A stretch of 31,034 nucleotides of DNA, taken from positions 1 to 31,034 of the forward strand of contig JBOIBN010000027.1 of NCBI GenBank assembly GCA_050739575.1. The letters run 5' to 3'. The first letter of the stretch is position 1; each line of letters opens with the position of its first letter. The position numbers were made by a program, and so were the translations under genes. Shown in pieces: positions 1-8,090 of the stretch. The notes below the pieces were generated by a model. The model saw nothing but the letters and a program-made list of their open reading frames with translations, searched no databases and was not told where the DNA came from. The stretch is from JBOIBN01 sp050739575 (GTDB lineage: Bacteria; Pseudomonadota; Gammaproteobacteria; JAKDMP01).

Positions 1-127
1 CCATACGCAGCTACATCGACTTTTACAACACACGCAGATTACACTCAGCACTGAGCTACCATTCTCCAATCGAGTTCGAAGCCCAATGTGCGTAACCCGC
101 AGTGTCCACTTTTCCGTAGGAACTCTC
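1..127 (+). mobile_element. Right end of an IS3-family insertion sequence (partial)
   Basis: The first 95 bases encode the C-terminal tail of an IS3-type OrfB transposase. They are followed by a GTGTCCACTTTTCC-type stretch near 102-115, which resembles the terminal inverted repeat of IS3-group elements. The exact outer end cannot be fixed without the left end; roughly 120-130 is an estimate. The element continues to the left of the window. It sits against the 3' end of the lipoprotein gene at 56-523 and reads toward it. Confidence 0.75.
3..95 (+). CDS. IS3-family transposase OrfB, C-terminal fragment (runs off the left edge)
   Basis: The frame starting at base 3 is open from the window edge and stops with TAA at 93-95. 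Its product contains YIDFYNTRRLHSALSY followed by HSPIEFE. This matches the conserved end of the DDE integrase domain of IS3-family OrfB proteins, whose usual form is a YN-x-R-RxHSALGYxSPxEFE pattern. Only about 30 residues are visible, so the catalytic residues and the orfA/orfB frameshift lie outside the window. It is antisense to the last codons of the neighbouring lipoprotein gene. Confidence 0.8.
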   Translation: MRSYIDFYNTRRLHSALSYHSPIEFEAQCA

Positions 128-523
128 TGACATCTCGTGAAAAACGATGGTGTTATTGCCTAAACCAAGCGTAATTGCATTATTGCGTAGCGTCCCGACC
201 CAATTTACTGCAGAACCGAAAAACCGAGACAAACCTCCACCATTTATGCGCAAGCTGATGTTTGTTCCATTGGTGGTGCCCGTAACGTCATCAACAATGT
301 CTTTATTCCTCGATCCATTCTGAGCGATTGAAGAAATAACAAGTGATCCGCCTATGTGGCCCCGAGGTGACTCGACTAGGCGGAGCATACTCACTTCCTG
401 TGGCGTGCTGTGTTCAACGAATAGACCGGAAATAGGAGCACGGGAGCACCCTGCACTAAGTATCAAGAGTAGGCATACCGCAAGGGTGGAGGCGATGGGC
501 GTAAAGCGGAGCCGGGATTTCAT
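56..523 (-). CDS. Small lipoprotein, C-terminus replaced by IS sequence
   Basis: The 155-residue product starts at the ATG at 521-523, preceded by AAAGGTGG at good spacing; longer upstream starts would run back into the protease gene. It has a basic N-terminus, a hydrophobic stretch and a lipobox LSAGC with the lipidated Cys at residue 26, so it is an exported lipoprotein. No domain was recognised in the Gly/Asn-rich remainder. The last 20 or so residues are the antisense reading of the IS3-family end, so the original C-terminus is missing and the stop codon lies inside the IS. Base composition looks more AT-rich than the genes further right. The gene follows the protease gene on the same strand after 47 bases. 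Whether the chimeric product is stable is unknown. Confidence 0.7.
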   Translation of the reverse strand: MKSRLRFTPIASTLAVCLLLILSAGCSRAPISGLFVEHSTPQEVSMLRLVESPRGHIGGSLVISSIAQNGSRNKDIVDDVTGTTNGTNISLRINGGGLSRFFGSAVNWVGTLRNNAITLGLGNNTIVFHEMSESSYGKVDTAGYAHWASNSIGEW

Positions 524-570
524 GGTTCCACCTTTTATAGCACGATGATTTTTGCAAACTCTACCACCTG

Positions 571-2589
571 CTATCGGGACTGCCTCTTGATGCGCGAAGA
601 CAGCCCCGTCAGTAGCAGCAGCCCGAAAATACCAAGCCACCCGAAAGCGCCGCCGCCTCCTCCAGAACTTGGCGGTGTGTAGGTGTAAGTCAAGGATTGT
701 TGAGCGGAGGCGCTCCGATTCCATTGATCCGTTGTATTAACCGTCACCGTGGCGGTGCCGTTGGCGTGAGTTACAGGCGACAGGGAAACGGTGCAGTTCA
801 AGGTTGAGGTGCCGCAACTGCTGGGAGATATCGCGATTCCGCTGTCTGCTAGCACAGAGGCGTTACTGGATGTCGCAGTGACCGTAAGCGGTTCGTAGCC
901 CGTCAGAGTCAGGTTAAAGCCGCGTGAACTGACATTCGAGATCGCAGCCGTAGGCGCCGGGATGTTCTGTGTGTTGACTGTAATTTTAGGCGGCGTAGGA
1001 CTTTCGATTCCGTGGCTGTCAGGACAGTTTGCAACCACCGAATAGGTTGCAACCTGGGGAAAACTGTAGCCAACACTTGCACCAGTCTGCTTGGTCCCGC
1101 CTGCGTTCCATTTGCAATCCTTATCCGAAACCGGGTTGGAACCGCCTTGACCGCTGGCGTCAAAAATAATGTCGGTGTTGATCGGGACAACTGTGCTTCC
1201 CGTTTGACCATTTGCGACCGTCACCGGTTTTGTGATGGTGGTCGTAGGAAACAAGTAGAAGGAAGCAAGCGCCGCATACCCCTGGGCAAGACCGGAGCCT
1301 GCTAAATTCTGGCTATACCCCGTATCTGAAGGCAGGCAGCCCGCTCCGGTCGGGGAAGAGGTAAAGGCGGTTTGGTTAGCGGTTTGCTGGAGCGCTGAAT
1401 AATAGTAGCTTGCCCCTTCCCCGGGATCGGCCTGCATCAAGACGGCGATCAGTGCCCCCACATTGGGTCCAGTGGCCGATGTTCCGCAGAATAATGAGCC
1501 GCCGCCGGGTAACGGCTGCCCGAACCCACCTGAACCGCTGACTAAGACGTTATCGATACCCGTCAGGTTGGGTTTGGCGATGGTGCTGGTCGCGCCAAAG
1601 TCGCCGTAGAGAAACGGGCCTGTGCCGCTGTACGCCTCTCGGTTGATCGACAGGGGGCTCTGCGTAGCCACCCATGCAGCCGCTGTTGCCATGACACCGT
1701 TCGCCACCTTTTGACCAGCATCTTCGGAGCCATAAGTGAAGATCCCAAATATAGCCGCTCCGTTACCGTTTCCATCAAGCTTGATGGTGATCGGATTGGA
1801 ACAGGACTGACAAGCCACTACCAGATAACCGGTTTCACTCGCTGAACCCGTCGTATATGACAGAATTTCCCCAGGTCTGCCGTTGCTAGTAGCACCACCA
1901 GTGCCTTGCGCAAGCACGTCTCCACTCCCGTCAAGCAAATAAAGGACCAAATTGTCAGGTGAAGTGTTGAGCGGGTCATTCCATTCAAGAAGGGGTTGAA
2001 AGGTGTAATTGGGGGGTAAAGCAACTGTCAGTGTCGTGTTGCTGGACTCCCCCACGGCTGCGCCAAAATCCATGAGAGAGGAGTAGCTTGTCCCCCCGAT
2101 AGTCGCCCCCGGTCCGGGCGTATAAGGCGCTTCATAATAGTCAAAGCCATCGTTTCCTGCCGCACTTGTGATGGCAATATCGGGGTGGGCTTGTGTGAAG
2201 GTAGTGACCGCGTAGGCAAAACTCTGATCGGCCGTATTGCCAATGGAGAAGTTATCTATCGGGGAAAAGCTCAAGTCGTCTGCAATCACATTTGCGCCCC
2301 ATGAGGCGAAATCGCTGTAGCAGGTCAGAAAATCAACCGTTGTCTGGGGGCCACAGAAACCGAGCGATGCACCGGGCGACATCGCGTGAACTTCTTCCAG
2401 CATGGCCGTACCCTCTGCCGGATCGCCCGGATTGGGCGTTATCCCAGGGAAGTTGGGGTCCGCCCAGACCGTGGCCGGCAGATAGCCTGCGGCTTGCGAT
2501 GCCGCCAACCCTGAATTGTCATCCGAGATAATTCCCACCTTCGCGCCGATTCCGGTGGCGCCAACGGCTTGTAATTGATCGGCCCGCAT
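571..2589 (-). pseudogene. Subtilisin-fold (S8-like) secreted protease, catalytic part of a split gene, GlyGly-CTERM tail
   Basis: This 672-codon frame carries the catalytic domain of a subtilisin-like peptidase. Visible landmarks are the Asp motif VGIISDD (D23), an EGTAML motif with Glu59 where classical S8 enzymes have His, the oxyanion Asn in SAAGNDG (N146), and the Ser motif GTSATGP (S371). A PKD-like segment follows at about 460-540, then a beta-rich stretch, then a Gly-rich linker, a hydrophobic helix and a basic end typical of GlyGly-CTERM surface-sorting tails. The signal peptide and prodomain are in another frame at 2609-3088. The two parts are separated by TGA and TAG stops, and no convincing ribosome binding site precedes the internal ATG. 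It is therefore called a disrupted gene; assembly error is the alternative. Confidence 0.7.
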
Positions 2590-2608
2590 GGCTTCTACCG
2601 CCGCCTAG

Positions 2609-3088
2609 TCAAATTGCCAGACCGGTCGGAACCGACGCCGCAGCCGCCGTTCGTGGGGTGCCCGATGCTTTAGGCTCAATAGGGCGAGGTGACAAGGCGT
2701 AAGTGGGCACGGTAACCAGTCCTACATCCGGCAGGTTGGCAAGTTCATTGAGTCTGCTAACCGGAACCCAGGCCTGAACCATCCCAAGAGCAACCGAGGG
2801 CTGGATATCGGTGGCGCCTACAGTCGCAAGCTCACTGGCAGAGGGCAACGGCCCGCCGGGGGCGGCTGGCTTTATATACACCTGAATCGTACCGTCTGAG
2901 CGTACACGTGGCAACGACGGGTTTGTTGGTTGCGTAGCAACCACGGCGCCCGTATTGGCCGACTGGACAAAGGCATGACCACCGATTGTCAACGCAGCCA
3001 GGCGCGGATCGAGTTGTCCTGCCCAGGCGGAACCGAAACAGCAGACAGAAAGCAAAAGCGCAAAGCTGGCGCGAGTCATATTGAGCAT
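2609..3088 (-). pseudogene. Signal peptide and propeptide part of the split S8-like protease
   Basis: The 159-residue product starts at an ATG preceded by GGGAGTAAGGGTT. It has a clear Sec signal peptide with likely cleavage after SAWA (about residue 23). The rest looks like a protease propeptide, with a segment that ends in a position-of-cleavage-like Ala/Pro-rich linker. In homologous exported S8 proteins such a segment runs straight into a motif like AAxxAMRAD. Here it stops at TGA (2609-2611), while the AAVEAMRAD sequence continues one frame away. Removing the 7 bases at 2605-2611 would join the two frames with no stop. A truncated secreted peptide could still be made. Confidence 0.65.
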
Positions 3089-3106
3089 AACCCTTACTCC
3101 CTCAAT

Positions 3107-3199
3107 TTAGTGAATAGTCTCATGTCTCACCCAGATCGGACCCGTAATGGCGAAGCCGATTCCGATGGGTATCACCAGTGGAATAAGATTGACCATAAC
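3107..3199 (-). pseudogene. C-terminal remnant of a lipoprotein paralogue
   Basis: About 30 codons ending at TAA (3107-3109) encode a stretch containing NLIPLVIPIG followed by FAITGPIWVRHE. This matches the last part of the intact lipoprotein at 4361-4999 (MIPMVIPV...FGITGPIWVRYE), with about 15 of 22 residues identical. Nothing upstream in the frame resembles the rest of that protein, so only the tail survives. It lies head-to-head with the MpaB remnant at 3300-3518, in the same relative order and orientation as the intact lipoprotein and MpaB genes. Confidence 0.7.
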
Positions 3200-3299
3200 G
3201 CCCCGAAGCCCCCTTTCAGTCCGGAGTATACCCCTCCAGCGCGAGGTCGCCAAGGAAACGATCAGGCGCTCCGGCAACGGCATCGCGAACAGGCTGCTG

Positions 3300-3518
3300 C
3301 GCATCGCCGAGGCGCTTGGCGCCCGTGACGTGCCGAAGTCCCTCGCTGAGCCGGAAGCGTTCTTTCGCGCTGTCCGCCCGGAATTTGTCTGCGGCGCCGG
3401 CACCCGAGAAGTCCTCGCCGCCCTGAACGCGATCGAACTGCCGATCGCGCTCGCCGGATTGGACGCGACCTGTTTGCGGGCGCCGGCGCGGCCAGATTAT
3501 TGGGACATCTTTCGATAG
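3300..3518 (+). pseudogene. Remnant of an MpaB-family (DUF2236) oxygenase gene
   Basis: From codon RIAEALGA onward the frame matches residues of the intact gene at 8091-9119, with about 44 of 54 residues identical through the LAGL motif. The match then jumps to a PDYWDIFR end that resembles the GADYADLFR near the C-terminus of the intact protein, so roughly 60 codons between are deleted. There is no 5' half; upstream sequence in the frame is unrelated. It ends with TAG inside the 3' end of the convergent gene at 3497-4255. It is a decayed copy rather than a functional gene. Confidence 0.75.
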
Positions 3519-4255
3519 TTCGAATTCGTATTTACAATGCGAATGTTCTTCGCCTGCGCATCGATTACCGTTTGCGAAGCATGGTTCGTTCCATCGGGAA
3601 GGCTGGCAAAACTGACGGCCAGGCTTACGCCGTCCTGTGGGCTATCGAGATAGGTCTTCACCTTTACGCTGCTGATTTTTTTGGTGGCCGTGTTGAAGGC
3701 GAGCGTCATGGAATCTCCAGGCTGCACGTAGTTTTTGAATACGAGCGTCACCATTCCGCTTCCCGGCTGAAATGAGACGTTCTTCTTCTGGAAGGCTTGT
3801 TGCATTTTGCTCGTATTCGGGGGCATGTAGAGTGCGATCAGAGCCGCCACCCTTTTCATGTAATCTTCCATCTCGGCCGTTTTCTTCTCGATGATCCGGT
3901 TCTTCAGCCGGCTCCCGGGGCCACTCGCGTTCGACGTTGACTGTGCCGAAGTGCCAATGGGTGTTTTTTGCACTTTCCCGTTCGAGCCATACGAGCATAG
4001 CGATTGTTTCGGCGGTCTCGTATTGCCATTGAGGGTGATTAGCGAGGTTTCCGTCCATGTGTAGTGGTGCAGTTTCTGTTGATTTGCAGCGGTGGACGCC
4101 TTGATTGCCGCCAGCTTCTGTTCCAAGAGTCCCGACTGCCCCGCGGAAGCCGCTTGGGCCAAGACAGGAGCGATGGACATAACGGCCGCCAGTGAGAGGC
4201 CGAAGAGCGTGCGAGAAGCAAGCACTCGTGTAAAGTTTCTGGAATGGTCTTTCAT
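3497..4255 (-). CDS. Exported protein of unknown function
   Basis: The 252-residue protein starts at ATG 4253-4255, preceded by AAGGAGAAAACGC; a start 12 codons earlier lacks such a site. It has a Sec signal peptide (hydrophobic LFGLSLAAVMSIAPVLAQA, cleavage near residue 35), so it is probably periplasmic or secreted. The mature part has a Lys/Ala/Gln-rich N-terminal helix, a conserved-looking HHYTWTET segment, a middle helical region rich in Lys and Glu, and a beta-rich C-terminal half with repeated VSF/LVF strands. No catalytic motif or known domain was recognised. It is followed after about 300 bases by the protease genes and preceded by the lipoprotein gene on the same strand. The last 22 bases overlap the MpaB remnant. 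Confidence 0.75.
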   Translation of the reverse strand: MKDHSRNFTRVLASRTLFGLSLAAVMSIAPVLAQAASAGQSGLLEQKLAAIKASTAANQQKLHHYTWTETSLITLNGNTRPPKQSLCSYGSNGKVQKTPIGTSAQSTSNASGPGSRLKNRIIEKKTAEMEDYMKRVAALIALYMPPNTSKMQQAFQKKNVSFQPGSGMVTLVFKNYVQPGDSMTLAFNTATKKISSVKVKTYLDSPQDGVSLAVSFASLPDGTNHASQTVIDAQAKNIRIVNTNSNYRKMSQ

Positions 4256-4284
4256 GCGTTTTCTCCTTGAAGGATGAAAAATTT

Positions 4285-4364
4285 GAGGCATTAGTTCGTC
4301 ATCATTGGGTAATCGGGGTAATCGGGGTCAGCCCTTGCGCTTTGCCAATGCTTCGAGGCATTAG
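4285..4364. repeat. Pair of 10-bp direct repeats flanking a short insert
   Basis: GAGGCATTAG occurs at 4285-4294 and again at 4355-4364, the second overlapping the stop of the lipoprotein gene. Between them lies a 60-base stretch with the internal tandem repeat GGTAATCGG and a GGGGTCAG motif. This could be a small non-autonomous insertion with target duplication, or a chance repeat. Confidence 0.4.
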
Positions 4365-4999
4365 AGTGCGCCTTTCTGGGTAAGTTCGTACCTCACCCAG
4401 ATCGGACCGGTAATGCCAAAGGTGTTAGAGACAGGGATCACCATGGGAATCATTGCAGGGTAAGCGCCCACCGGCGTAGTGACGTCGGTGTTCCCCAGCT
4501 TGTCGTCTCGCATTACCCTCGGATCTGCGGCGAACAGGATGTACTTTGCCGATTTCGGAATATCGGACGAATGCATGTTCGCGCCATAGTGCTTCCATAC
4601 GCCCCACTCATAGTACTTGAATGGCGGTGCGTTTCCGACGGGATTTCCATCCGCGTCGAGAAGGATGGCTACGGGCGGAATGATGCTCACCGTAGCGACC
4701 CCCCCGTTGTGGGCCAGGCTCTTGAGATGCAGGATCGCCGGGCGGCCGGACGGGAGCGCGAAGATCGCATAGTAGACGGAGCTGCCGAAAAGTTCCATCG
4801 TCGGATTACTGGTGTCGATCTGGCCATGCCAGATCTCGTTCGGGGTGAGGGGGATAGGCGTCGTATTGTGCAGGGCCTGCGGAAACGTCTGCGCCGTTTT
4901 GTTCGGGACGGGGGCGGCCGGAATCTTGCGCGGGCCCGAAGGCGTGGACGTGCAACCGGCCAGCAGGACAACAGTTGCAAAAACTATAAAGGTACGCAT
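4361..4999 (-). CDS. Lipoprotein of unknown function
   Basis: The 212-residue product starts at ATG 4997-4999, preceded by GGAGAGGG; an ATG five codons earlier falls inside that site. The N-terminus has a short hydrophobic run and lipobox LLAGC with the lipidated Cys at residue 16, indicating membrane anchoring by lipid. After a Pro-rich linker, the body looks like a beta-sandwich. It includes an ILLDADGNPV segment, a YILFAADPR segment and a C-terminal FGITGPIWVRYE. No family was assigned with confidence. It lies 55 bases downstream of the large FG-GAP protein gene and is probably cotranscribed with it. A remnant of a second copy's C-terminus survives at 3107-3199. Confidence 0.8.
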   Translation of the reverse strand: MRTFIVFATVVLLAGCTSTPSGPRKIPAAPVPNKTAQTFPQALHNTTPIPLTPNEIWHGQIDTSNPTMELFGSSVYYAIFALPSGRPAILHLKSLAHNGGVATVSIIPPVAILLDADGNPVGNAPPFKYYEWGVWKHYGANMHSSDIPKSAKYILFAADPRVMRDDKLGNTDVTTPVGAYPAMIPMVIPVSNTFGITGPIWVRYELTQKGAL

Positions 5000-5054
5000 C
5001 GGCCCTCTCCTCATGCCCTGATGGTCAAGTTCAGTGCGGTCGGTTTCCCATGGC

Positions 5055-7865
5055 TTAGCCGCTCCTTCGCTTCAAACTTGCTCCGGCAACGGCGATTCCG
5101 AGCAGCGCCAACAATGTGAGCCAGCCAGTGGCGCCACCACCACCGCCGCCGCCACCTCCACCCGATGACTTCACGGTGATACTGATCGTGGCGGTATTGG
5201 AATCGGCGTAGCCGTCGTTGGCTTTGAAGGTGAACGAGTCGCTGCCGCTGTAGTTTTTATTCGGCGTGTACGTGTAAGCGCCCGTGCTGCTGTCATTGAT
5301 CGTCACGTTGCCGTGACCGGGCTTGTCGACGATGCTGAAAGTCAGCGGATTGCCGTGGGTATCGGTCGCCTTCAAGGTACCGCTCGCTGCAGTATTCTCG
5401 TTGGTGATGAGCGTGCCATTTTGAGCCACGGGTGGAGCGACCACAGTGACGCTTATGGTTGCAATGTTGGAATCCGCATAGCCGTCGTTAGCCTTGAATG
5501 TGAAGGAGTCGCTGCCGCTGTAGCCGCTGTTCGGCGTGTAAGTGTAGGCACCCGTGCTTGCATTAGTGATCGTCACGCTACCATGACCGGGCTGATCGAC
5601 GATGCTGTAGGTAAGCGGATCGCCATCGGCATCGCTGGCCTGCAGGGTACCGTTAGCAGCCATGTTCTCGGCGGTTGTGAGGTTGCCGTTCTGGGCGATC
5701 GGTGGGGTGTTCACGACGGTTAGGGTGCTCGCCGTCAAAGCGGGTGTCGCTTTGGCCACCCTCGCGGTATTCACGATCATCTCGCCGGCAGTGTCTATCG
5801 CTTTTAGAGTTACGTTTGCGGCGGCACTGCCCCCGTCGCCGGAGATCGCACCGAAAACGCAGGTCACTACCTCAGCTGCCTCGTCGCAGCTGCCCTGCGT
5901 GGCTGATGCGGAAACATAGCTTGCGGACGCCGGCACCGCAACCGTTACGGTCACGGCCGGCGAGGTTACGCTCGCGCTATTGGTGGAAATCGCCTGACTC
6001 ACGTAGTTCGCGCTAGGATTCACCTTAGCCGGCGCGCTTAACGTCAAATCCAGATCTGTTTGACCCTCGAAATAGGCGACGCCTTGGCTGTAGTTGCCGT
6101 TGGGGTCCGCGTCCCAGGCGCCGGCAAGGGCGGTTGTGCCCGAAAAAGCAATCGCGCCGCCGAACTGATCCACCATCGTGCCATCGCTTGGGCCAATCTT
6201 TAGTGCCTGCGTCCAACTCCCGCCGGAATCGTCATACACGTAGATCGCGCCCACTTGGACGTTGCCATTCCAAGTGGCCAGACGCGCGCCGATTAGAGCC
6301 GTAGAGCCTGATACTGCGACGGCGTTGCCGAAGTATTGGCTCGCACCCCCGTCGCTCGCGGTGAGTTTGGCTACTTGGCTCCAACTGCCGCCGGAGTTGC
6401 TGAACACGTAAGCTACGCCTTGCGCGGTATTGCCGTTGACGGTACGAATCGGTTCTCCATCGACGAAGTTGGAACCCGAAAGAGTGAAAAGGCCGCCGAA
6501 GTACTGATTCGCCGTCTCGTCGCTCGAGGTGAACTTCTGTACCTGCGTCCAACTGCCGCCGGAATCGCTGAACACATAGACAGCCCCTTGATTGTTGTAG
6601 CCGTCGACGTCGGCTCTGGGAGCACCGGACATGGCCGTGGTGCCCGACAATGCGACCGAATTTCCGAAGCCGTCGTTTTCGGCTCCGTCGCTCGCGGTGA
6701 GTTTGGCTACTTGGCTCCAACTGCCGCCGGAGTCGCTGAACACATAGGCCGCGCCCTGGGAAGCGTTGCCATCGACAGTAGCGCCGTCTGCGCCAACGAT
6801 GACCGTCGTATCCGAGAGAGCGAGGTCGTTGCCGAAGAAGTCGTCTTCTGCGCCGTCGCTCGCGGTAAGCTTCTGCACTTGCAACCAACTGCCGCCCGAG
6901 TCGCTGAATACATACACGGCGCCCTGCCAGACGTTGCCGTTGACAGTGGCGTAAGGTGCACTTACCAGGGCGGTCGTACCTGAGAGTGCAACCGCGTAGC
7001 CGAACTTGTCCAAATACGCGCCGTCGCCAGCGGTGAGCTTAGCCGCCTGACTCCAGCTACCATCCGATTCGCTGAACACATATGCCGCACCATGATCGGT
7101 TTCAGCGTAGGGAGCCGCTATCAACGCTGTGGAGCCGGAGATCGCCACCGAAAAGCCAAATTCGTCGTTCGCGGCTCCGTCGTTCGCTGTCACCTCCTGT
7201 TCGAGCCATATCAGCGGATCCACGGTGAGGGGATAAGCGGCTCGTGCGTCGTTGACGGCGATGAGGATGCGGTTGCCCGAACGCTTGAGCGTCGCAGGGA
7301 CGACCTTGCCGTCGGCGTCGATGACCACGAGCTTGCCGTATCGGAGTTCCCCCCAGCCGAGCGATCCCTTGTGCGCGTTCGCAGGAGTGCTCGCGACGAG
7401 TGCGAGGGTGAGGCGGCCCTGGCCCGCGGGGCGTTTCGATATCGTGAAGCCCTGCTCGAAGCCGACCGGCAGCACGTGCCACCATTCGCTCAAGACGCCG
7501 TGGGCATAGGTGACGCGGCTGGTCTTTATTTGCGGGCGCACGGACGCGAGTGGCGTCAGATCGGTGCCGCGTCCCCAGGCGGCGGCGTGCAGCGAGAGGG
7601 GCGATGCAGCTCCCGTGAAATGCACGCCCCGCACGTCGAAACACGCCTTGAGCGTGCTCTGCAGACTCGTGCAGCCGTTGCGGTCGATGCGATAGGTGCT
7701 TTCTGCATCGCGTGCGAGTGCGCCGTAGAGCGCCGGGCGCAGTGCCGCGGGCACTGGGGCGGAGCCGAGTTGGCCGCTCAATGCGGTGGCGGACGCCGGT
7801 GTTGCACCGGCAAGTGTAAATACGAAAACGACCGCGCCGAGACCGGCCGCCACTCGAATATTCAT
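5055..7865 (-). CDS. Large exported FG-GAP / cadherin-like repeat protein with GlyGly-CTERM tail
   Basis: The 936-residue protein starts at ATG 7863-7865, behind AGGAGGAGGAAATCCC, a very strong site; upstream codons in the frame lack one. A signal peptide ends near ASA (about residue 27). Residues 30-220 form an uncharacterised domain. Seven FG-GAP-like repeats of about 53 residues follow at about 225-600, each with a GSWxQxxKLTASDGA motif, an FGxxVALSG motif and a GAAYVFSDSG motif, suggesting a beta-propeller. A DUF11-like segment spans about 610-715. Two 88-residue Ig/cadherin-like repeats lie at 721-899. The end is a run of ten Gly, a hydrophobic helix and KRRSG, as in GlyGly-CTERM proteins. 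Surface display, adhesion or matrix function is inferred. No sortase-like rhomboid is in the window. Confidence 0.9.
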   Translation of the reverse strand: MNIRVAAGLGAVVFVFTLAGATPASATALSGQLGSAPVPAALRPALYGALARDAESTYRIDRNGCTSLQSTLKACFDVRGVHFTGAASPLSLHAAAWGRGTDLTPLASVRPQIKTSRVTYAHGVLSEWWHVLPVGFEQGFTISKRPAGQGRLTLALVASTPANAHKGSLGWGELRYGKLVVIDADGKVVPATLKRSGNRILIAVNDARAAYPLTVDPLIWLEQEVTANDGAANDEFGFSVAISGSTALIAAPYAETDHGAAYVFSESDGSWSQAAKLTAGDGAYLDKFGYAVALSGTTALVSAPYATVNGNVWQGAVYVFSDSGGSWLQVQKLTASDGAEDDFFGNDLALSDTTVIVGADGATVDGNASQGAAYVFSDSGGSWSQVAKLTASDGAENDGFGNSVALSGTTAMSGAPRADVDGYNNQGAVYVFSDSGGSWTQVQKFTSSDETANQYFGGLFTLSGSNFVDGEPIRTVNGNTAQGVAYVFSNSGGSWSQVAKLTASDGGASQYFGNAVAVSGSTALIGARLATWNGNVQVGAIYVYDDSGGSWTQALKIGPSDGTMVDQFGGAIAFSGTTALAGAWDADPNGNYSQGVAYFEGQTDLDLTLSAPAKVNPSANYVSQAISTNSASVTSPAVTVTVAVPASASYVSASATQGSCDEAAEVVTCVFGAISGDGGSAAANVTLKAIDTAGEMIVNTARVAKATPALTASTLTVVNTPPIAQNGNLTTAENMAANGTLQASDADGDPLTYSIVDQPGHGSVTITNASTGAYTYTPNSGYSGSDSFTFKANDGYADSNIATISVTVVAPPVAQNGTLITNENTAASGTLKATDTHGNPLTFSIVDKPGHGNVTINDSSTGAYTYTPNKNYSGSDSFTFKANDGYADSNTATISITVKSSGGGGGGGGGGATGWLTLLALLGIAVAGASLKRRSG
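5169..5705 (-). repeat. Two tandem Ig/cadherin-like coding repeats
   Basis: Two consecutive units of about 267-270 bases encode near-copies that each begin PPxAQNG and contain SIVDxPGHG, STGAYTYTPN and SGSDSFTFKANDGYADSN. The last motif is identical in both copies. The units belong to the large FG-GAP protein gene. Confidence 0.85.
6066..7193 (-). repeat. Seven degenerate FG-GAP coding repeats
   Basis: Units of about 160 bases encode seven FG-GAP-like blades. Some units are nearly identical in DNA; for example a stretch of about 40 bases around 6351-6394 recurs around 6693-6733. This gives scope for recombination that would change repeat number. Confidence 0.8.
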
Positions 7866-8090
7866 GGGATTTCCTCCTCCTACATAATGAATGCGGTGTT
7901 CGATCTGCCCGATCGAACCGCAGCGCATTCCTGCGCTTATCCACAAGTATAGACAAAAATCCCGGATGTCGGCTCCGGCAGGACAGCCGTTGACCGTCGG
8001 TCCATTCCGGGGACGGGAAGCGTGGTCCTTTAAGGGCGTCGAAGTAAGTAAACTGTCCGGGTAGCTGCGGCTGTGTGAGCGAGCCGGGCG

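Noticed and set aside
3147..3299. 5' half of the plus-strand frame leading into the MpaB remnant as a real gene start
   Set aside because: It is antisense to the lipoprotein remnant, has no ribosome binding site and shares nothing with the N-terminal half of the intact MpaB protein.
7092..7952. 286-codon plus-strand frame and 284-codon minus-strand frame at the start of the FG-GAP gene
   Set aside because: Both overlap the signal peptide and first domain of a clear exported protein and have the low-complexity composition of shadow frames.
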